NCBI GenBank assembly: GCA_965220425.1
Contig: OZ244830.1
Span: 4,836,001-4,900,000 of the forward strand
Direction of reading: 5' to 3'
Origin: Azophilus sp965220425
GTDB taxonomy: Bacteria; Pseudomonadota; Gammaproteobacteria; Pseudomonadales; Azotimanducaceae
DNA: 64,000 bases
Made by a program: the position numbers and the translations under genes. The notes beneath the pieces are model-generated. The model saw only the letters and a program-made list of their open reading frames with translations, had not been told where the DNA came from and did not search any database. Shown here in pieces: positions 8,492 to 17,832 of this stretch (positions are counted from its first letter, which is position 1; the number at the start of each line of letters is the position of its first letter).

Positions 8492-9526
8492 TCACCCGTC
8501 GTAAACCCGTTCGACTCGGGACGAGATACCCGTGAGCAACTCGTAGGCGATCGTGTCCGCCCGCCGCGCCACCTCGTCGATCGGTAACGCGGGCCCGAAC
8601 AGTTCCACCCAGTCGCCCATGGCCGCCTGGGTGTCCGTCACATCGACGACCGTGAGGTCCATGGATACGCGCCCGACGATCGGGCAGCGTTTCCCCCTCA
8701 CCACGGCCTCACCGAGATTCGACAGGCGGCGCGGCAGCCCATCCGCATAGCCGATACCGAGCACCGCCAGGCGTCCGCGCCTCTCGCTCCGCCAGGTGGC
8801 GCCGTAGCCGACCGGCTCGCCGGACCGCACCCGGCGAACCTGTATGACGGGTGCTTCCAGGGTGGCCACCGGCCGCACGGGATTCGGGCGGTGCAGCCAC
8901 GGATTCCCGCCGTACAGTCCGATGCCCGGCCGCGCCAGGTCACCCTGATAACGCCTGTCGAGCAGGCTGCCGGCGGAGTTGCCGATACTCGTGGGCAGTC
9001 CCGGAAATCGTCCGGTCACGTGAGCGAAACGCCGCAACTGGATTTCATTCATTGGGTGCTCGGGGTCGTCGGCGCAAGCCAGGTGCGTCATGAGCAGTGA
9101 CATGCGAAAGCCATCGAAGGTCGATTCCGGGACGCCGGCCGGAAAACCCAGCCGGTTCATCCCTGTATCGACGTGCACGGCGATCTCCCGATCGCGGTAC
9201 GGAGCCCACTCAGCCAACTGTTCTTCATGGTTGACGACCGGTATCAGCCCCGCCTCGGCCAGCGGCCGCGCCGAATCCGGCAGCGCGCCTTCGAGTACGT
9301 AGATGACACCGTCCCCCAAAGTCTGCCTGAGCGCGAGGCCCTCGGCGGCGGTGGCTACAAAGAAGTGCTTGCAGCCGAGCCCCTCGAACACCGACGCTGT
9401 TTCCGCCATCCCCAGGGCGTAACCGTCGGCCTTGACGACCGCGCCGCATGCTCCGGCCGCGGCGGCACGGTATCGCCGGTAGTTGGCGGCAAGGGCGTCG
9501 CGGTTTACGCGCAGGCGTGCCGGCAT
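8492..9526 (-). CDS. alr: Alanine racemase
   Basis: The 344-residue PLP enzyme interconverts L- and D-alanine for peptidoglycan or D-alanine catabolism. The PLP lysine is Lys32 in AVVKADGYALG; the barrel continues with HVDTGMNRLGF, and the C-terminal domain has the catalytic-Tyr block GYGATWRSE and the RVSMDLTVVD motif. Length is slightly short for the family (about 355-370). With ald and the class III aminotransferase nearby, a catabolic role in alanine turnover is plausible. Confidence 0.92.
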   Translation of the reverse strand: MPARLRVNRDALAANYRRYRAAAAGACGAVVKADGYALGMAETASVFEGLGCKHFFVATAAEGLALRQTLGDGVIYVLEGALPDSARPLAEAGLIPVVNHEEQLAEWAPYRDREIAVHVDTGMNRLGFPAGVPESTFDGFRMSLLMTHLACADDPEHPMNEIQLRRFAHVTGRFPGLPTSIGNSAGSLLDRRYQGDLARPGIGLYGGNPWLHRPNPVRPVATLEAPVIQVRRVRSGEPVGYGATWRSERRGRLAVLGIGYADGLPRRLSNLGEAVVRGKRCPIVGRVSMDLTVVDVTDTQAAMGDWVELFGPALPIDEVARRADTIAYELLTGISSRVERVYDG

Positions 9527-9651
9527 GGGAAACCTCTTGCAGTCGCACCGATTCCACTGCCCCGAAGATCGCCACCGACGCGGTTCGCCCGGGCATGTGC
9601 GTTGCCCGGCTCAGGCAAGCGCGGCGAAGGCGGACTCTCCAGGAGAGGACG

Positions 9652-11304
9652 CTAGGTGCTGAGTATGCCCGTTATTTCACCCGTTGCATCGTCCAGATCG
9701 ATGTCGAGGGCATTGGGATGCGAGGGAAGCCCCGGCAGTGTATTGATGTCCCCCGCCAGCGTGACGATCTGCCGGGCGCCGGCCTGCACGCGCAGTTCGC
9801 GTATGGGCAGGGTGTGTCCGGTCGGAACGTTCAACAGTTCGGGTTTCGCGGAAACCGAGAGATGGGTCTTGGCCATGCACACCGGGAAGTTCCATCCGAG
9901 TCTTTGAAAGCGTTCCGCCGTGTCGCGCGTTCTCGGTCCCCACTCGACGACGTTCGCCTGGTAGATGTCTTCCGCCAGGCGTTCCACCTTGGCCTGCAAC
10001 GACTCGTTATCCGAATAGAGCAGCTTGACGTCCGCATCGCCGTTGTTGGCGGCCTCCCAGCAGGCGGCGGCCAGATCGGTCATGCCCGCGCTGCCGGCGG
10101 CGAATCCATTCGCCTCCGCGACAGCCGCGGCGCCTGCCTCCCCGGCAGCCCGGCGGGCGGCTTCGATTTCGTCGCGGCTGTCCGACGGGAAGCGGTTGAT
10201 CGCCACCACGGCCGGGAGTCCGTACTTGTTCACGATGCGGATGGCATTGGCCAGATTGAGGGCGCCGGTCTGCACCGCGCCGACATTGCGCCGGTCCAGA
10301 TTGTTGCGCTGCACGCCGCCGTGCCATTTGAGCCCCCGAACGGTGGCGACGACCACCGCGGCCGACGGCACCGGTGCGCCTTGCCGTATCTTGATGTCCA
10401 TGAACTTCTCGAAGCCGAGATCCGCGCCGAATCCCGCCTCCGTTACGGTCAGATCCGCGGTGTTCACGGCGAGGCGATCCGCCAGTATCGAACTGCAGCC
10501 GTGCGCGATGTTGCCGAACGGGCCCATGTGGACGATGGCCGGCTGCCCCTCGACGGTCTGCACCAGGTTGGGTTTCAGGGCATCGCGCAAGAGCGCCATC
10601 AGGGAGCCGATGCCGCCGATGTCCCGCGCCCGCACCGGCTCCTTGTCCTTCGTCCAGCCGAGCACAATGTCGCCGAGCCGCTGGCGGAGGTCGGAATAGC
10701 CGGAGGCCAGTGCCAGTATCGCCATGATCTCCGAGGCCGCGGAAATGTCGAATCGCGCCTCCCGCATCGGCCCGTTCACGCGCCCGCCGACGCCCGTGAC
10801 GATCTGGCGCAACGACCGGTCTTCGGCATCCGTGACCCGGCGCCAGGTGATGCCGGCGGCTTCCAGCCCCGGAACCGCCTTGAGATGCGCCGCGTTGTCC
10901 ACCATCGCTGCCAGCAGGTTATGCGCCGATTCAACGGCGTGAAAATCACCGGTGAAGTGCAGGTTGATCTCGTCGGCCGGCTGCACCGTCGCGCGCCCGC
11001 CTCCGGTGCCGCCGCCCTTGTGGCCGAATACCGGGCCAAGCGACGGTTGCCGGATCGTCAGCGCCACGCTCTTGCCCAGGCGCGCCAACCCCTGGGTCAG
11101 TCCGACAGCGACCGTGGATTTGCCTTCGCCCGCCGGCGTCGGCGTGATGGCCGTGACCACCACGAGCCGCCCCGGAACCCGTCGGCGCGGAATAGCGTCC
11201 ACCGGGACCTTGGCCTTGACGGAGCCGTAAAGCTCCACATCGCCCGGTTGCAGCCCGAGTTCCGATGCCACTTCGGTGATCGGGCGAAGAGTTTTCCTGG
11301 CCAT
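9652..11304 (-). CDS. fhs: Formate-tetrahydrofolate ligase
   Basis: The 550-residue enzyme joins formate and THF using ATP, or runs in reverse to release formate and make ATP when one-carbon units are in excess. The P-loop TPTPAGEGKSTVAVGL is at about residues 55-70. The family's FGNIAHG and conserved cis-prolyl region follow near 310-330. ATG 11304 (MARKTLRPITEVA) is chosen; upstream in-frame codons lack family similarity. It is divergent from the GlxA/AraC regulator and next to the corrinoid methyltransferase genes, which fits disposal of methyl carbon as formate. Confidence 0.95.
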   Translation of the reverse strand: MARKTLRPITEVASELGLQPGDVELYGSVKAKVPVDAIPRRRVPGRLVVVTAITPTPAGEGKSTVAVGLTQGLARLGKSVALTIRQPSLGPVFGHKGGGTGGGRATVQPADEINLHFTGDFHAVESAHNLLAAMVDNAAHLKAVPGLEAAGITWRRVTDAEDRSLRQIVTGVGGRVNGPMREARFDISAASEIMAILALASGYSDLRQRLGDIVLGWTKDKEPVRARDIGGIGSLMALLRDALKPNLVQTVEGQPAIVHMGPFGNIAHGCSSILADRLAVNTADLTVTEAGFGADLGFEKFMDIKIRQGAPVPSAAVVVATVRGLKWHGGVQRNNLDRRNVGAVQTGALNLANAIRIVNKYGLPAVVAINRFPSDSRDEIEAARRAAGEAGAAAVAEANGFAAGSAGMTDLAAACWEAANNGDADVKLLYSDNESLQAKVERLAEDIYQANVVEWGPRTRDTAERFQRLGWNFPVCMAKTHLSVSAKPELLNVPTGHTLPIRELRVQAGARQIVTLAGDINTLPGLPSHPNALDIDLDDATGEITGILST

Positions 11305-11409
11305 GGCTCGAACTCCCAAAGGTCCACACGCACCTCGGCGCGGCGGTCGAACACTGAACACTGCCTGCGGGACCGAAGTCAAACACCTCGCCGCGGCCTT
11401 CTATTGCAA

Positions 11410-11440
11410 GGTCGCCTGTAGTAAAAGTGCTGTCGCATTC
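11410..11440 (+). promoter_or_regulatory. Candidate operator: 21-bp-spaced direct repeat (fhs-regulator gap)
   Basis: GTCGC occurs at 11411-11415 and again at 11432-11436 (TGTCGCATTC), exactly 21 bp or two helical turns apart, as expected for tandem AraC-type half-sites. The same arrangement is seen at 20364-20394, 58048-58078 and, on the other strand, 17714-17741. It lies between fhs and the regulator gene, so it could serve autoregulation and fhs control. Confidence 0.4.
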
Positions 11441-11472
11441 CGCTATTGCCGCGGCGGAGTGGAGAGAGTGAA

Positions 11473-12423
11473 ATGCCAGAAGGGCGACCGTACCGCTACG
11501 GTTTTCTGTTAACCCCGAACTTTACGCTGATCGCGTTCTCTTCGGCGGTCGAGGTTTTGCGCATGGCGAACTTGACGTCGCAGCAGGAACTGTACCGGTG
11601 GTCGGTGCTGACCCTGGACGACAAGCCGGTCTCCTCGAGCGCGGCGCTGGAGATCCAGCCCAACCTGCCGTTTGCCCATGCCCGGGAACTCGACGCGCTG
11701 TTCGTCTGCGCCGGCGTCAACGTCACGAAGAACTGGGACGCCCGGCTCGGCACTGAATTGCGGCGCCTGGCGGCTACCAATATGCCCCTGGGCGCGCTGT
11801 GCACCGCCTCCTACCTCCTCGCCAAGTCCGGTGTGCTCGACGAACACCGCTGCACCGTGCACTGGGAACACCTGGCCAGCCTGCGCGAAGAGTTTCCGCG
11901 GCTTACGGTCAAGGACGATATCTTCGAGATCGACCGCAAGCGCTACACCTGCGCCGGCGGCACGGCGCCCCTCGACCTGATGCTCTACCTGGTGTCCCGG
12001 GACTACGGGCGCGACGTGGCGTTCGCGATCTCCGAAGAGTTTATCGTCGAACGCATTCGCGACCTGGGCGAAACCCAGGAAGTGTCCGTGCGAAACCAGT
12101 CTCCCGGCGCGCCGGACTACCTGAGCGATGCGGTGCAACTCATGAAGCACAACGTCTCGGAACGCCTGTTCGTCGAGGAGATCGCCGAGTACCTCAAGGT
12201 ATCCACACGTCAGCTCGAACGCGCCTTCAAGCGTTACTTCAACACCTCCCCCAGCCAGTACTACCTGCGGGTACGGCTCAACGCGGCGCGCAATTTCCTG
12301 CGCCACTCGAGCATGACAGTGCGCGCCATCGCCATAGAGACCGGCTTCAAGTCCCTGCAACATTTCAGCAAGTGCTATTTCGATCACTTCAAGGTGCGTC
12401 CCACCCAGGAGCGTGGCAGATGA
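11473..12423 (+). CDS. GlxA-type AraC transcriptional regulator (GbdR/CdhR-like)
   Basis: The 316-residue protein couples an N-terminal DJ-1/GATase1-like domain (about 8-180, with GALCTASYLLA at the nucleophile elbow) to a C-terminal AraC helix-turn-helix pair (about 215-310; FVEEIAEYLKVSTRQLERAFKR is split across the first HTH, and the second follows at TVRAIAIETGFKSLQHF). In pseudomonads this architecture includes GbdR and CdhR, regulators of glycine betaine and carnitine catabolism. ATG 11473 is chosen because GGAGAGAG lies just upstream. Its location inside betaine-related genes supports the same role here. Confidence 0.85.
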   Translation: MPEGRPYRYGFLLTPNFTLIAFSSAVEVLRMANLTSQQELYRWSVLTLDDKPVSSSAALEIQPNLPFAHARELDALFVCAGVNVTKNWDARLGTELRRLAATNMPLGALCTASYLLAKSGVLDEHRCTVHWEHLASLREEFPRLTVKDDIFEIDRKRYTCAGGTAPLDLMLYLVSRDYGRDVAFAISEEFIVERIRDLGETQEVSVRNQSPGAPDYLSDAVQLMKHNVSERLFVEEIAEYLKVSTRQLERAFKRYFNTSPSQYYLRVRLNAARNFLRHSSMTVRAIAIETGFKSLQHFSKCYFDHFKVRPTQERGR

Positions 12424-12454
12424 ACGGCCACCGGCCGGTCAAGGGAGCCTGACC

Positions 12455-13999
12455 ATGGCGAGACGATCCGGCGGCAGACAGGCTCGCAAGGCGCAACGCA
12501 GCGCCCCACTGGCCGATGCGATCAAGCCCGTCCACCCGGGAGAGTCCGGCGGGCAATTCAAACCCTTTTCCGAGACCGATGTCGCGGCCGTCACCGAGAA
12601 CATCTTCCGGATACTCGAAGAAGTCGGTTTCGCCGATGCGACTCCCCACTGCATCGAGACCTGCACTGCCGCCGGGGCCGTATTCGGCGACGACGGCCGG
12701 CTGCGCATGCCCCGTGCCCTGGTTGAGAAAGCCATGGAACTGGCACGGCGCGACCTCGTTCTATTCGGGCAGCATCCTCGCCACGATCTCAGCATCACCG
12801 GTAGCAAAGTGCATTTCGCAACTGCCGGCGCCGCGGTCATGATCGCCGAGCCGGAGAACGACAGCTATCGGGAATCCACGGCCCAGGACCTCTACGACAT
12901 GGCGCGGATTGTCGATACCTGCGAGCACATCCACCTGTTTCAGCGCACCTGCGTGCTGCGCGACATCGCCGACAACTATGCGATGGACCTGAATACCGCC
13001 TATTGCGCCATCGCCGGCACGGCAAAACACGTGGGATCGAGCTGGGTCCTCTCCAGCCACGTCGAAAAGACCCTCGACATGCTGCACACAATCGCCGGCG
13101 GCGAGGCGCAGTGGCGGGCGAGGCCGTTCGTCAGCCAGTCGAACTGTTTCGTGGTGCCGCCCATGAAATTCGCGGTGGATGCCCTGGAGTGCCTGCGGGT
13201 CGCCGTCGAGGGCGGCATGCCGGTGCTGCTGCTCTCGGCCGGCCAGGCCGGCGCAACCACCCCGGCCTGCCTCGCCGGCGCCGTCTCCCAGGCCTGGGCC
13301 GAATGCCTCGGCGGCCTCTTCTACGTGAATGCGATCGAGCCCGGCGCCCCGGCGATTCTGGGCGCCTGGCCCTTCGTCTCCGACTTGAGAACCGGCGCCA
13401 TGAGCGGCGGCTCGCCGGAACAGGGCCTGTTGTCCGCCGCCTGCGCGCAGATGGGCATCGTTTTCGATCTCCCCTTCGGCACCGCCTGCGGCATGACGGA
13501 TGCGAAACTGCCGGATTTCCAGGCCGGCGCGGAACGGGCCTCGACCGTTCTGGCGGCGGCGCTCTCCGGCGCCAACATCATCTACGAGTCCGCGGGCATG
13601 TACGCGAGCCTGCTCGGCACCTGCCCCGAAAGCCTGCTGCTCGACAACGATGTACTCGGCGCGGCCATGCGCGTGACCCGGGGCATCGAGGTCACTCCCG
13701 AGACCCTGAGCTTCGACGAGATCAAGGGGGTCTGCACCGGCGGCGAAGGCCACTACCTTGGCTCCAACCGTACCCTTGAGGTGATGCAGAGCGAGTACAT
13801 CTACCCGGAATTCAGCGACCGCACGAGTCCGAACGTGTGGGAGGAGAACGGCAAGCCCGACCTGTTGCGTGAAGCCATCCGGAGAAAGCAGGCCATTCTG
13901 GACAGCCATTACCCGAAGCACATCAGCGAGGCGGCCGACGACCTCGTCCGGTCGCAATTTCCGATCTTTCTTCCCCGTGAAGCAATGGGCAGAGGATAA
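12455..13999 (+). CDS. MttB-superfamily corrinoid methyltransferase without pyrrolysine (betaine type?)
   Basis: The 514-residue protein belongs to the trimethylamine methyltransferase (MttB) superfamily: the TIM-barrel signature runs through SAGQAGATTPACLAGAVSQ and SGGSPEQGLLSAACAQ to YESAGMYASLLGTCPE. The gene contains no in-frame amber codon, so pyrrolysine is absent, as in MtgB (glycine betaine) and related quaternary-amine enzymes. Expected reaction: transfer of one methyl from a quaternary amine, probably glycine betaine, to Co(I) of the corrinoid protein encoded 6 bp downstream. ATG 12455 follows AAGGGAG; upstream codons look non-native. Substrate is inferred from context, not from residues. 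Confidence 0.88.
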   Translation: MARRSGGRQARKAQRSAPLADAIKPVHPGESGGQFKPFSETDVAAVTENIFRILEEVGFADATPHCIETCTAAGAVFGDDGRLRMPRALVEKAMELARRDLVLFGQHPRHDLSITGSKVHFATAGAAVMIAEPENDSYRESTAQDLYDMARIVDTCEHIHLFQRTCVLRDIADNYAMDLNTAYCAIAGTAKHVGSSWVLSSHVEKTLDMLHTIAGGEAQWRARPFVSQSNCFVVPPMKFAVDALECLRVAVEGGMPVLLLSAGQAGATTPACLAGAVSQAWAECLGGLFYVNAIEPGAPAILGAWPFVSDLRTGAMSGGSPEQGLLSAACAQMGIVFDLPFGTACGMTDAKLPDFQAGAERASTVLAAALSGANIIYESAGMYASLLGTCPESLLLDNDVLGAAMRVTRGIEVTPETLSFDEIKGVCTGGEGHYLGSNRTLEVMQSEYIYPEFSDRTSPNVWEENGKPDLLREAIRRKQAILDSHYPKHISEAADDLVRSQFPIFLPREAMGRG

Positions 14000-14005
14000 G
14001 CACCC

Positions 14006-14728
14006 ATGAATCAAGCGGTTTCCGACAACCAGGATTTCGACGACGACGATATCGATCTGGCCACCCTCCCCGACGACGAACTGGTCGAACAGATGCACGA
14101 CGACCTGTATGACGGCCTGAGGGACGAGATCGTCGAGGGCACCGAGATCCTGCTGGAGCGCGGCTGGTCGGCCGACAAGGTGCTGCAGACCGCGCTGGTC
14201 GACGGCATGACCGTCGTCGGCATCGACTTCCGCGACGGCATCCTGTTCGTCCCCGAGGTTCTCCTGGCCGCCAATGCCATGAAGGGCGGCATGGCCATCC
14301 TGCGTCCCCTGCTCGCCGAAACCGGCGCCAAGCCGATCGGCAAGATGGTTATCGGTACCGTCAAGGGAGACATCCACGACATCGGCAAGAACCTGGTGAG
14401 CATGATGATGGAAGGCGCCGGATTCGAAGTGATCAATCTCGGCATCAACAACCCGGTGGAGAACTTCCTGGAAGCCATCGAGCAACATCAGCCGGACATC
14501 CTCGGCATGTCGGCCCTTCTGACCACCACCATGCCTTACATGAAAGTGGTCATCGATACGCTGGTGGAAAAGGGCATTCGCGACGACTTGATCGTGCTGG
14601 TGGGCGGCGCCCCGCTGAACGAGGAATTCGGCGCGGCGGTCGGCGCCGATGCCTACTGCCGGGATGCGGCCGTTGCCGTGGAAACCGCCAAGGCGCTGAT
14701 TGCCGAAAAGCGTGTGGCCAACGGCTGA
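14006..14728 (+). CDS. Corrinoid (B12-binding) methyl-carrier protein, MtgC/MttC type
   Basis: The 240-residue protein has a helical cap domain (about 20-105) and a Rossmann B12-binding domain with the base-off motif DIHDIGKN (122-129), where His124 should ligate cobalt; later loops TTTMPYMK and VGGAPL complete the site. An unusually acidic leader (FDDDDIDLATLPDDE) precedes the cap. It is expected to accept the methyl from the upstream methyltransferase and pass it to the methyl-THF enzyme at 62243-63145. AGAGGA precedes the start, and the 6-bp gap indicates an operon. Confidence 0.93.
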   Translation: MNQAVSDNQDFDDDDIDLATLPDDELVEQMHDDLYDGLRDEIVEGTEILLERGWSADKVLQTALVDGMTVVGIDFRDGILFVPEVLLAANAMKGGMAILRPLLAETGAKPIGKMVIGTVKGDIHDIGKNLVSMMMEGAGFEVINLGINNPVENFLEAIEQHQPDILGMSALLTTTMPYMKVVIDTLVEKGIRDDLIVLVGGAPLNEEFGAAVGADAYCRDAAVAVETAKALIAEKRVANG

Positions 14729-14872
14729 CGCAGGTTTGGGCAAACCGCCGGGTCACGCGCCCTCGAGTTGCGTGTAGACTCTAATCTTCATCTCCGTGGG
14801 AAAGGTCGTCAGATGAGTCAATGCACCCGCCAACCGTCCTCTCGTGGGTCTGAGGCATCGCCTCGTTAGGAC

Positions 14873-15175
14873 ATGTCTCCGGAAATCTGGACAATCGTCG
14901 GCGTGGGTGTCGCCATTGCGGGCCTGACCCTGAACAGCGTGCGGCTTCTGCGGGTGGACTTGACTGCCCCTATGCATCGCCTGGACGAGCGCATGAGTCG
15001 CCTGGAAGAGCGCATGGATCGCCTGGACGAGCGCATGGATCGCGACAAGCAAGAACTGCATGAGCGGATCGCCCGCATCGAGAGCGGGCAAGGCGACCTC
15101 CGTGAACGCATGGCTCACCTCGAGGGCTTGTTGGAAGGCCTGCGCGAGGCCATTACCCGCAACCACGCCGCCTGA
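14873..15175 (+). CDS. Small membrane-anchored coiled-coil protein, unknown function
   Basis: The 100-residue product starts with one hydrophobic helix (IWTIVGVGVAIAGLTL) and continues as a charged coiled coil built on the heptad block RLDERM/RLEERM. The DNA of that block is three tandem 21-bp copies (14975-15037). It ends just before the convergent flavoprotein gene. Similar short TM-plus-coiled-coil proteins are common and uncharacterised; no function can be assigned. Confidence 0.6.
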   Translation: MSPEIWTIVGVGVAIAGLTLNSVRLLRVDLTAPMHRLDERMSRLEERMDRLDERMDRDKQELHERIARIESGQGDLRERMAHLEGLLEGLREAITRNHAA

Positions 15176-15199
15176 CCGTGACCGGCCGCAAGGGGCCGG

Positions 15200-17665
15200 T
15201 CAGCAGCGGATTCGACTATTGTCCGGGTCGTACATCGGCCGCAGCGACGCCTCGGCCGGAACGCGCACTCCGGCTACCTCGATCTCGAAAGTGCCGGCGT
15301 GAATCCCGGGCAGGTCAGTCGTCTGCAGCCCGTCCACATAGCCAAGGCCGACGCTGCCGCCGAGGGTATGACCATAGTTGCCGGATCTGATGTAGCCGGC
15401 GATCTCGTTGTGGTACCAGACGGGTTCGTTGTGGTGCAGAAGCGGTTGCGGATCGCGTAGCCTGAACTGGACCAAGCGTCTGGAAATACCTTGTTCCTTC
15501 CGCCGGAGCAACGCTTCGCGGCCGATGAAACCCCCGGGTTTGTCGAACTTGACGGTGAATCCCAGGCCCGCTTCCAGCGGTGAGTCTTCATCGGTAATGT
15601 CGTGGCCCCAGTGGCGGTAGGCCTTTTCGATGCGCAGCGAGTCCAGGGCGTGGTACCCGGCATGCGCGAGGCCAAACGCCTCCCCGGCCGTCACGATCTG
15701 CTCGTAGACGCCGACTGTGAATTCGGTGGGTATGTAGAGTTCCCAACCGAGTTCTCCGACATAGGTGATGCGGGACGCGCGAACGAGGCCGTAACCCAGT
15801 TCGATGTCCCGGCTGGTAGCGAATCGGAAGGCTTCGTTGGAGAGGTCCGCCGGTGTCAGCGATTGCAGGAGTGCCCGGGAATTCGGCCCCATCAGCGAAA
15901 TCACGCCCATTGCCGAAGTGACGTTGGTGAGCACGCAGCTCGCATCCGGCGGAATGTGGGTCTTCAGCCAGTGAAAATCGCGTACCTCCGTCGCGGCCGC
16001 GGTGACGATAAGGAAACTGTGTTCCGTGAAACGCGTCACGGTCAGATCGGCCTCGATGCCGCCGCGCTCGTTCAGCCATTGCGTATAGACGATGCGCCCG
16101 GGGCGCACCTCGATGTTATTGGTGCAGACCCGGTTGAGTACCCGGGCTGCATCCCGGCCTTCCAGGCGGAATTTGGCGAATGAGGATTGATCGAACAGGC
16201 CGACGTTTTCGCGTACGGCCCGGTGTTCGGCGGCGGAGTATTCGAACCAGTTCTGGCGTCCGTAGCTGTATTCGTATCGGGCCGGCACGCCCTTCGGGGC
16301 ATACCAGTTCGGCCGCTCCCAGCCGGCGAGTTCGCCGTGGCAGGCGCCCGCGGCCTGGAGGCGGTCGTGCAGCGGAGAGCGGCGCACGCCGCGCGCGGTC
16401 TCGAACTGGCGGTAGGGGTAGTGGGTGGCGTAGAGCAGGCCCAGACTCTCGGAGACACGCTCGCGCAGGTACTTTCGGTTGCGCTGGAAAGGCATGTTGC
16501 GCCGTACGTCCACTTCCCATAGATCGGCCGGCGGGTGCCCGTCGCGGATCCATTCGGAGATGACTTTGCCGATGCCGCCGGCGGATTGCAGGCCGATGGA
16601 ATTCAGGCCGGCGGCGACGAAGCAGTTGGCGTACTCGGGCGCTTGGCCGATGTGGTAGCGGACATCCGGGGTGAAGCTCTCCGGACCGCAGAAGAACTTC
16701 TGGATGCCGGCGTGCTCCAGGGCCGGCATGCGTGCCATGGCGTCCTGCAGGATCGGCTCGAAATGGTCGAAACTGCCGGCGATCTCATCGAAGGAGAAGT
16801 CTTCGGGGATACCGTTTGCACCCCAGGGGCGGGCGTTGGGCTCGAATGCGCCAACGAGCAGCTTGCCCGCATCGTACTTGTAATAGGTGCAGGCATCGTA
16901 GTCCCGTATGACGGGCAGGCCGGCATCGAGCCCCTCGACGGATTCGAACAGGGCATAGTAGTGCTCGCAGGCATGCAGCGGGACGTTGACGCCGATGGAG
17001 GCGGCGAGGTCGCGGGTCCACATGCCGGTGCAGAGTACGACGCAGTCGGCATCGAGTTCCCCCCGCTCCGTGGCAACGCCGGTAACGCGGCCCGGAGCGG
17101 TGCGAATTGCGTTCACCGGCGCGTGCTCGACAATCCGGGCGCCGGCGGCGCGGGCGCCCTTGGCCAGGGCCTGGGTGATATCCACAGCGTTTGCGTAGCC
17201 GTCGGTGGGGATGTGTATGCCGCCGAGCACATCGGTCGTGTTCAGCAGCGGGATGCGTTCCTTGATGGACCTTGGCGTTACCACATTAACCTGCAGCCCG
17301 AACACCCTGGCCATGGAGGCGCTACGCTTGAGTTCCTCGAGCCGCTCCGGATCGGTCGCGATGGAGAAGGATCCGCAGCGGCGATAGCCGGTCGCCTGGC
17401 CCGTTTCGTCTTCCAGGGCGTCGTACAACTCCCTGGTGTAGCGGGCGAGATTGGTCATGTTTATGGACGGGCGCAGTTGCCCGATCAAGCCGGCCGCATG
17501 CCAGGTGGTGCCGGAAGTGATCTGCCGGCGCTCGAGCAGGAGTACATCGGAACGCCCCGAGCGCGCGAGATGGTAGGCGATCGAGCAGCCGATCACGCCG
17601 CCGCCAATGACGACCACATCCGCCCGGCGCGGCAAATTCGAGGACCTGATTTCCGAGTTCGCCAT
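15200..17665 (-). CDS. Dimethylglycine/sarcosine dehydrogenase-like flavoprotein (paralogue 1)
   Basis: The 821-residue protein has an N-terminal FAD-binding DAO domain (VVIGGGVIGCSIAYHLA near residue 18), the TTWHAAGL block whose His is covalently bound to FAD in dimethylglycine dehydrogenase, an FAO_M linker (about 400-450) and C-terminal GCV_T/GCV_T_C folate-binding domains. The family oxidatively removes an N-methyl group and captures it as 5,10-methylene-THF. It follows paralogue 2 (17833-20247) on the same strand with a 167-bp gap, and convergently faces the methyltransferase operon. Confidence 0.9.
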   Translation of the reverse strand: MANSEIRSSNLPRRADVVVIGGGVIGCSIAYHLARSGRSDVLLLERRQITSGTTWHAAGLIGQLRPSINMTNLARYTRELYDALEDETGQATGYRRCGSFSIATDPERLEELKRSASMARVFGLQVNVVTPRSIKERIPLLNTTDVLGGIHIPTDGYANAVDITQALAKGARAAGARIVEHAPVNAIRTAPGRVTGVATERGELDADCVVLCTGMWTRDLAASIGVNVPLHACEHYYALFESVEGLDAGLPVIRDYDACTYYKYDAGKLLVGAFEPNARPWGANGIPEDFSFDEIAGSFDHFEPILQDAMARMPALEHAGIQKFFCGPESFTPDVRYHIGQAPEYANCFVAAGLNSIGLQSAGGIGKVISEWIRDGHPPADLWEVDVRRNMPFQRNRKYLRERVSESLGLLYATHYPYRQFETARGVRRSPLHDRLQAAGACHGELAGWERPNWYAPKGVPARYEYSYGRQNWFEYSAAEHRAVRENVGLFDQSSFAKFRLEGRDAARVLNRVCTNNIEVRPGRIVYTQWLNERGGIEADLTVTRFTEHSFLIVTAAATEVRDFHWLKTHIPPDASCVLTNVTSAMGVISLMGPNSRALLQSLTPADLSNEAFRFATSRDIELGYGLVRASRITYVGELGWELYIPTEFTVGVYEQIVTAGEAFGLAHAGYHALDSLRIEKAYRHWGHDITDEDSPLEAGLGFTVKFDKPGGFIGREALLRRKEQGISRRLVQFRLRDPQPLLHHNEPVWYHNEIAGYIRSGNYGHTLGGSVGLGYVDGLQTTDLPGIHAGTFEIEVAGVRVPAEASLRPMYDPDNSRIRC

Positions 17666-17713
17666 CTGTCAGCGAAGCGCTCTCGCCAGCCCGGAGCCCA
17701 CTGTAACGCCGCG

Positions 17714-17743
17714 ATGAGACGGCCTCATCAACAAATTCGACGG
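17714..17743 (-). promoter_or_regulatory. Candidate operator upstream of flavoprotein paralogue 1
   Basis: Read on the minus strand, CCGTCGAATT and CCGTCTCATC are spaced exactly 21 bp (forward positions 17735-17741 and 17714-17720). This matches the spacing, and loosely the half-site, of the repeats at 11410, 20364 and 58048. It sits 49 bp upstream of the start of the 15200-17665 gene. This is the weakest of the four sites. Confidence 0.3.
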
Positions 17744-17832
17744 CCCGAACGCACTGGAGCCATGAAAAAGCCGGCGGATTGCCGCACGAAATTCCACAAT
17801 GGCTTTCCCATGCACGCTTGTGGGGCAAGCCA

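Noticed and set aside
9448..11421. Large open frame antisense to formate-THF ligase (657 residues)
   Set aside because: High-GC antisense shadow with His/Gly/Arg-rich composition and no motif.
12455..13999. Possible pyrrolysine (amber) codon in the MttB-type genes
   Set aside because: Both MttB-family frames run to full family length with no in-frame TAG, so neither is a pyrrolysine enzyme and no read-through is needed.
12761..14743. Large open frame antisense to the MttB and corrinoid genes (660 residues)
   Set aside because: It mirrors the codon structure of two well-supported genes and has no domain.
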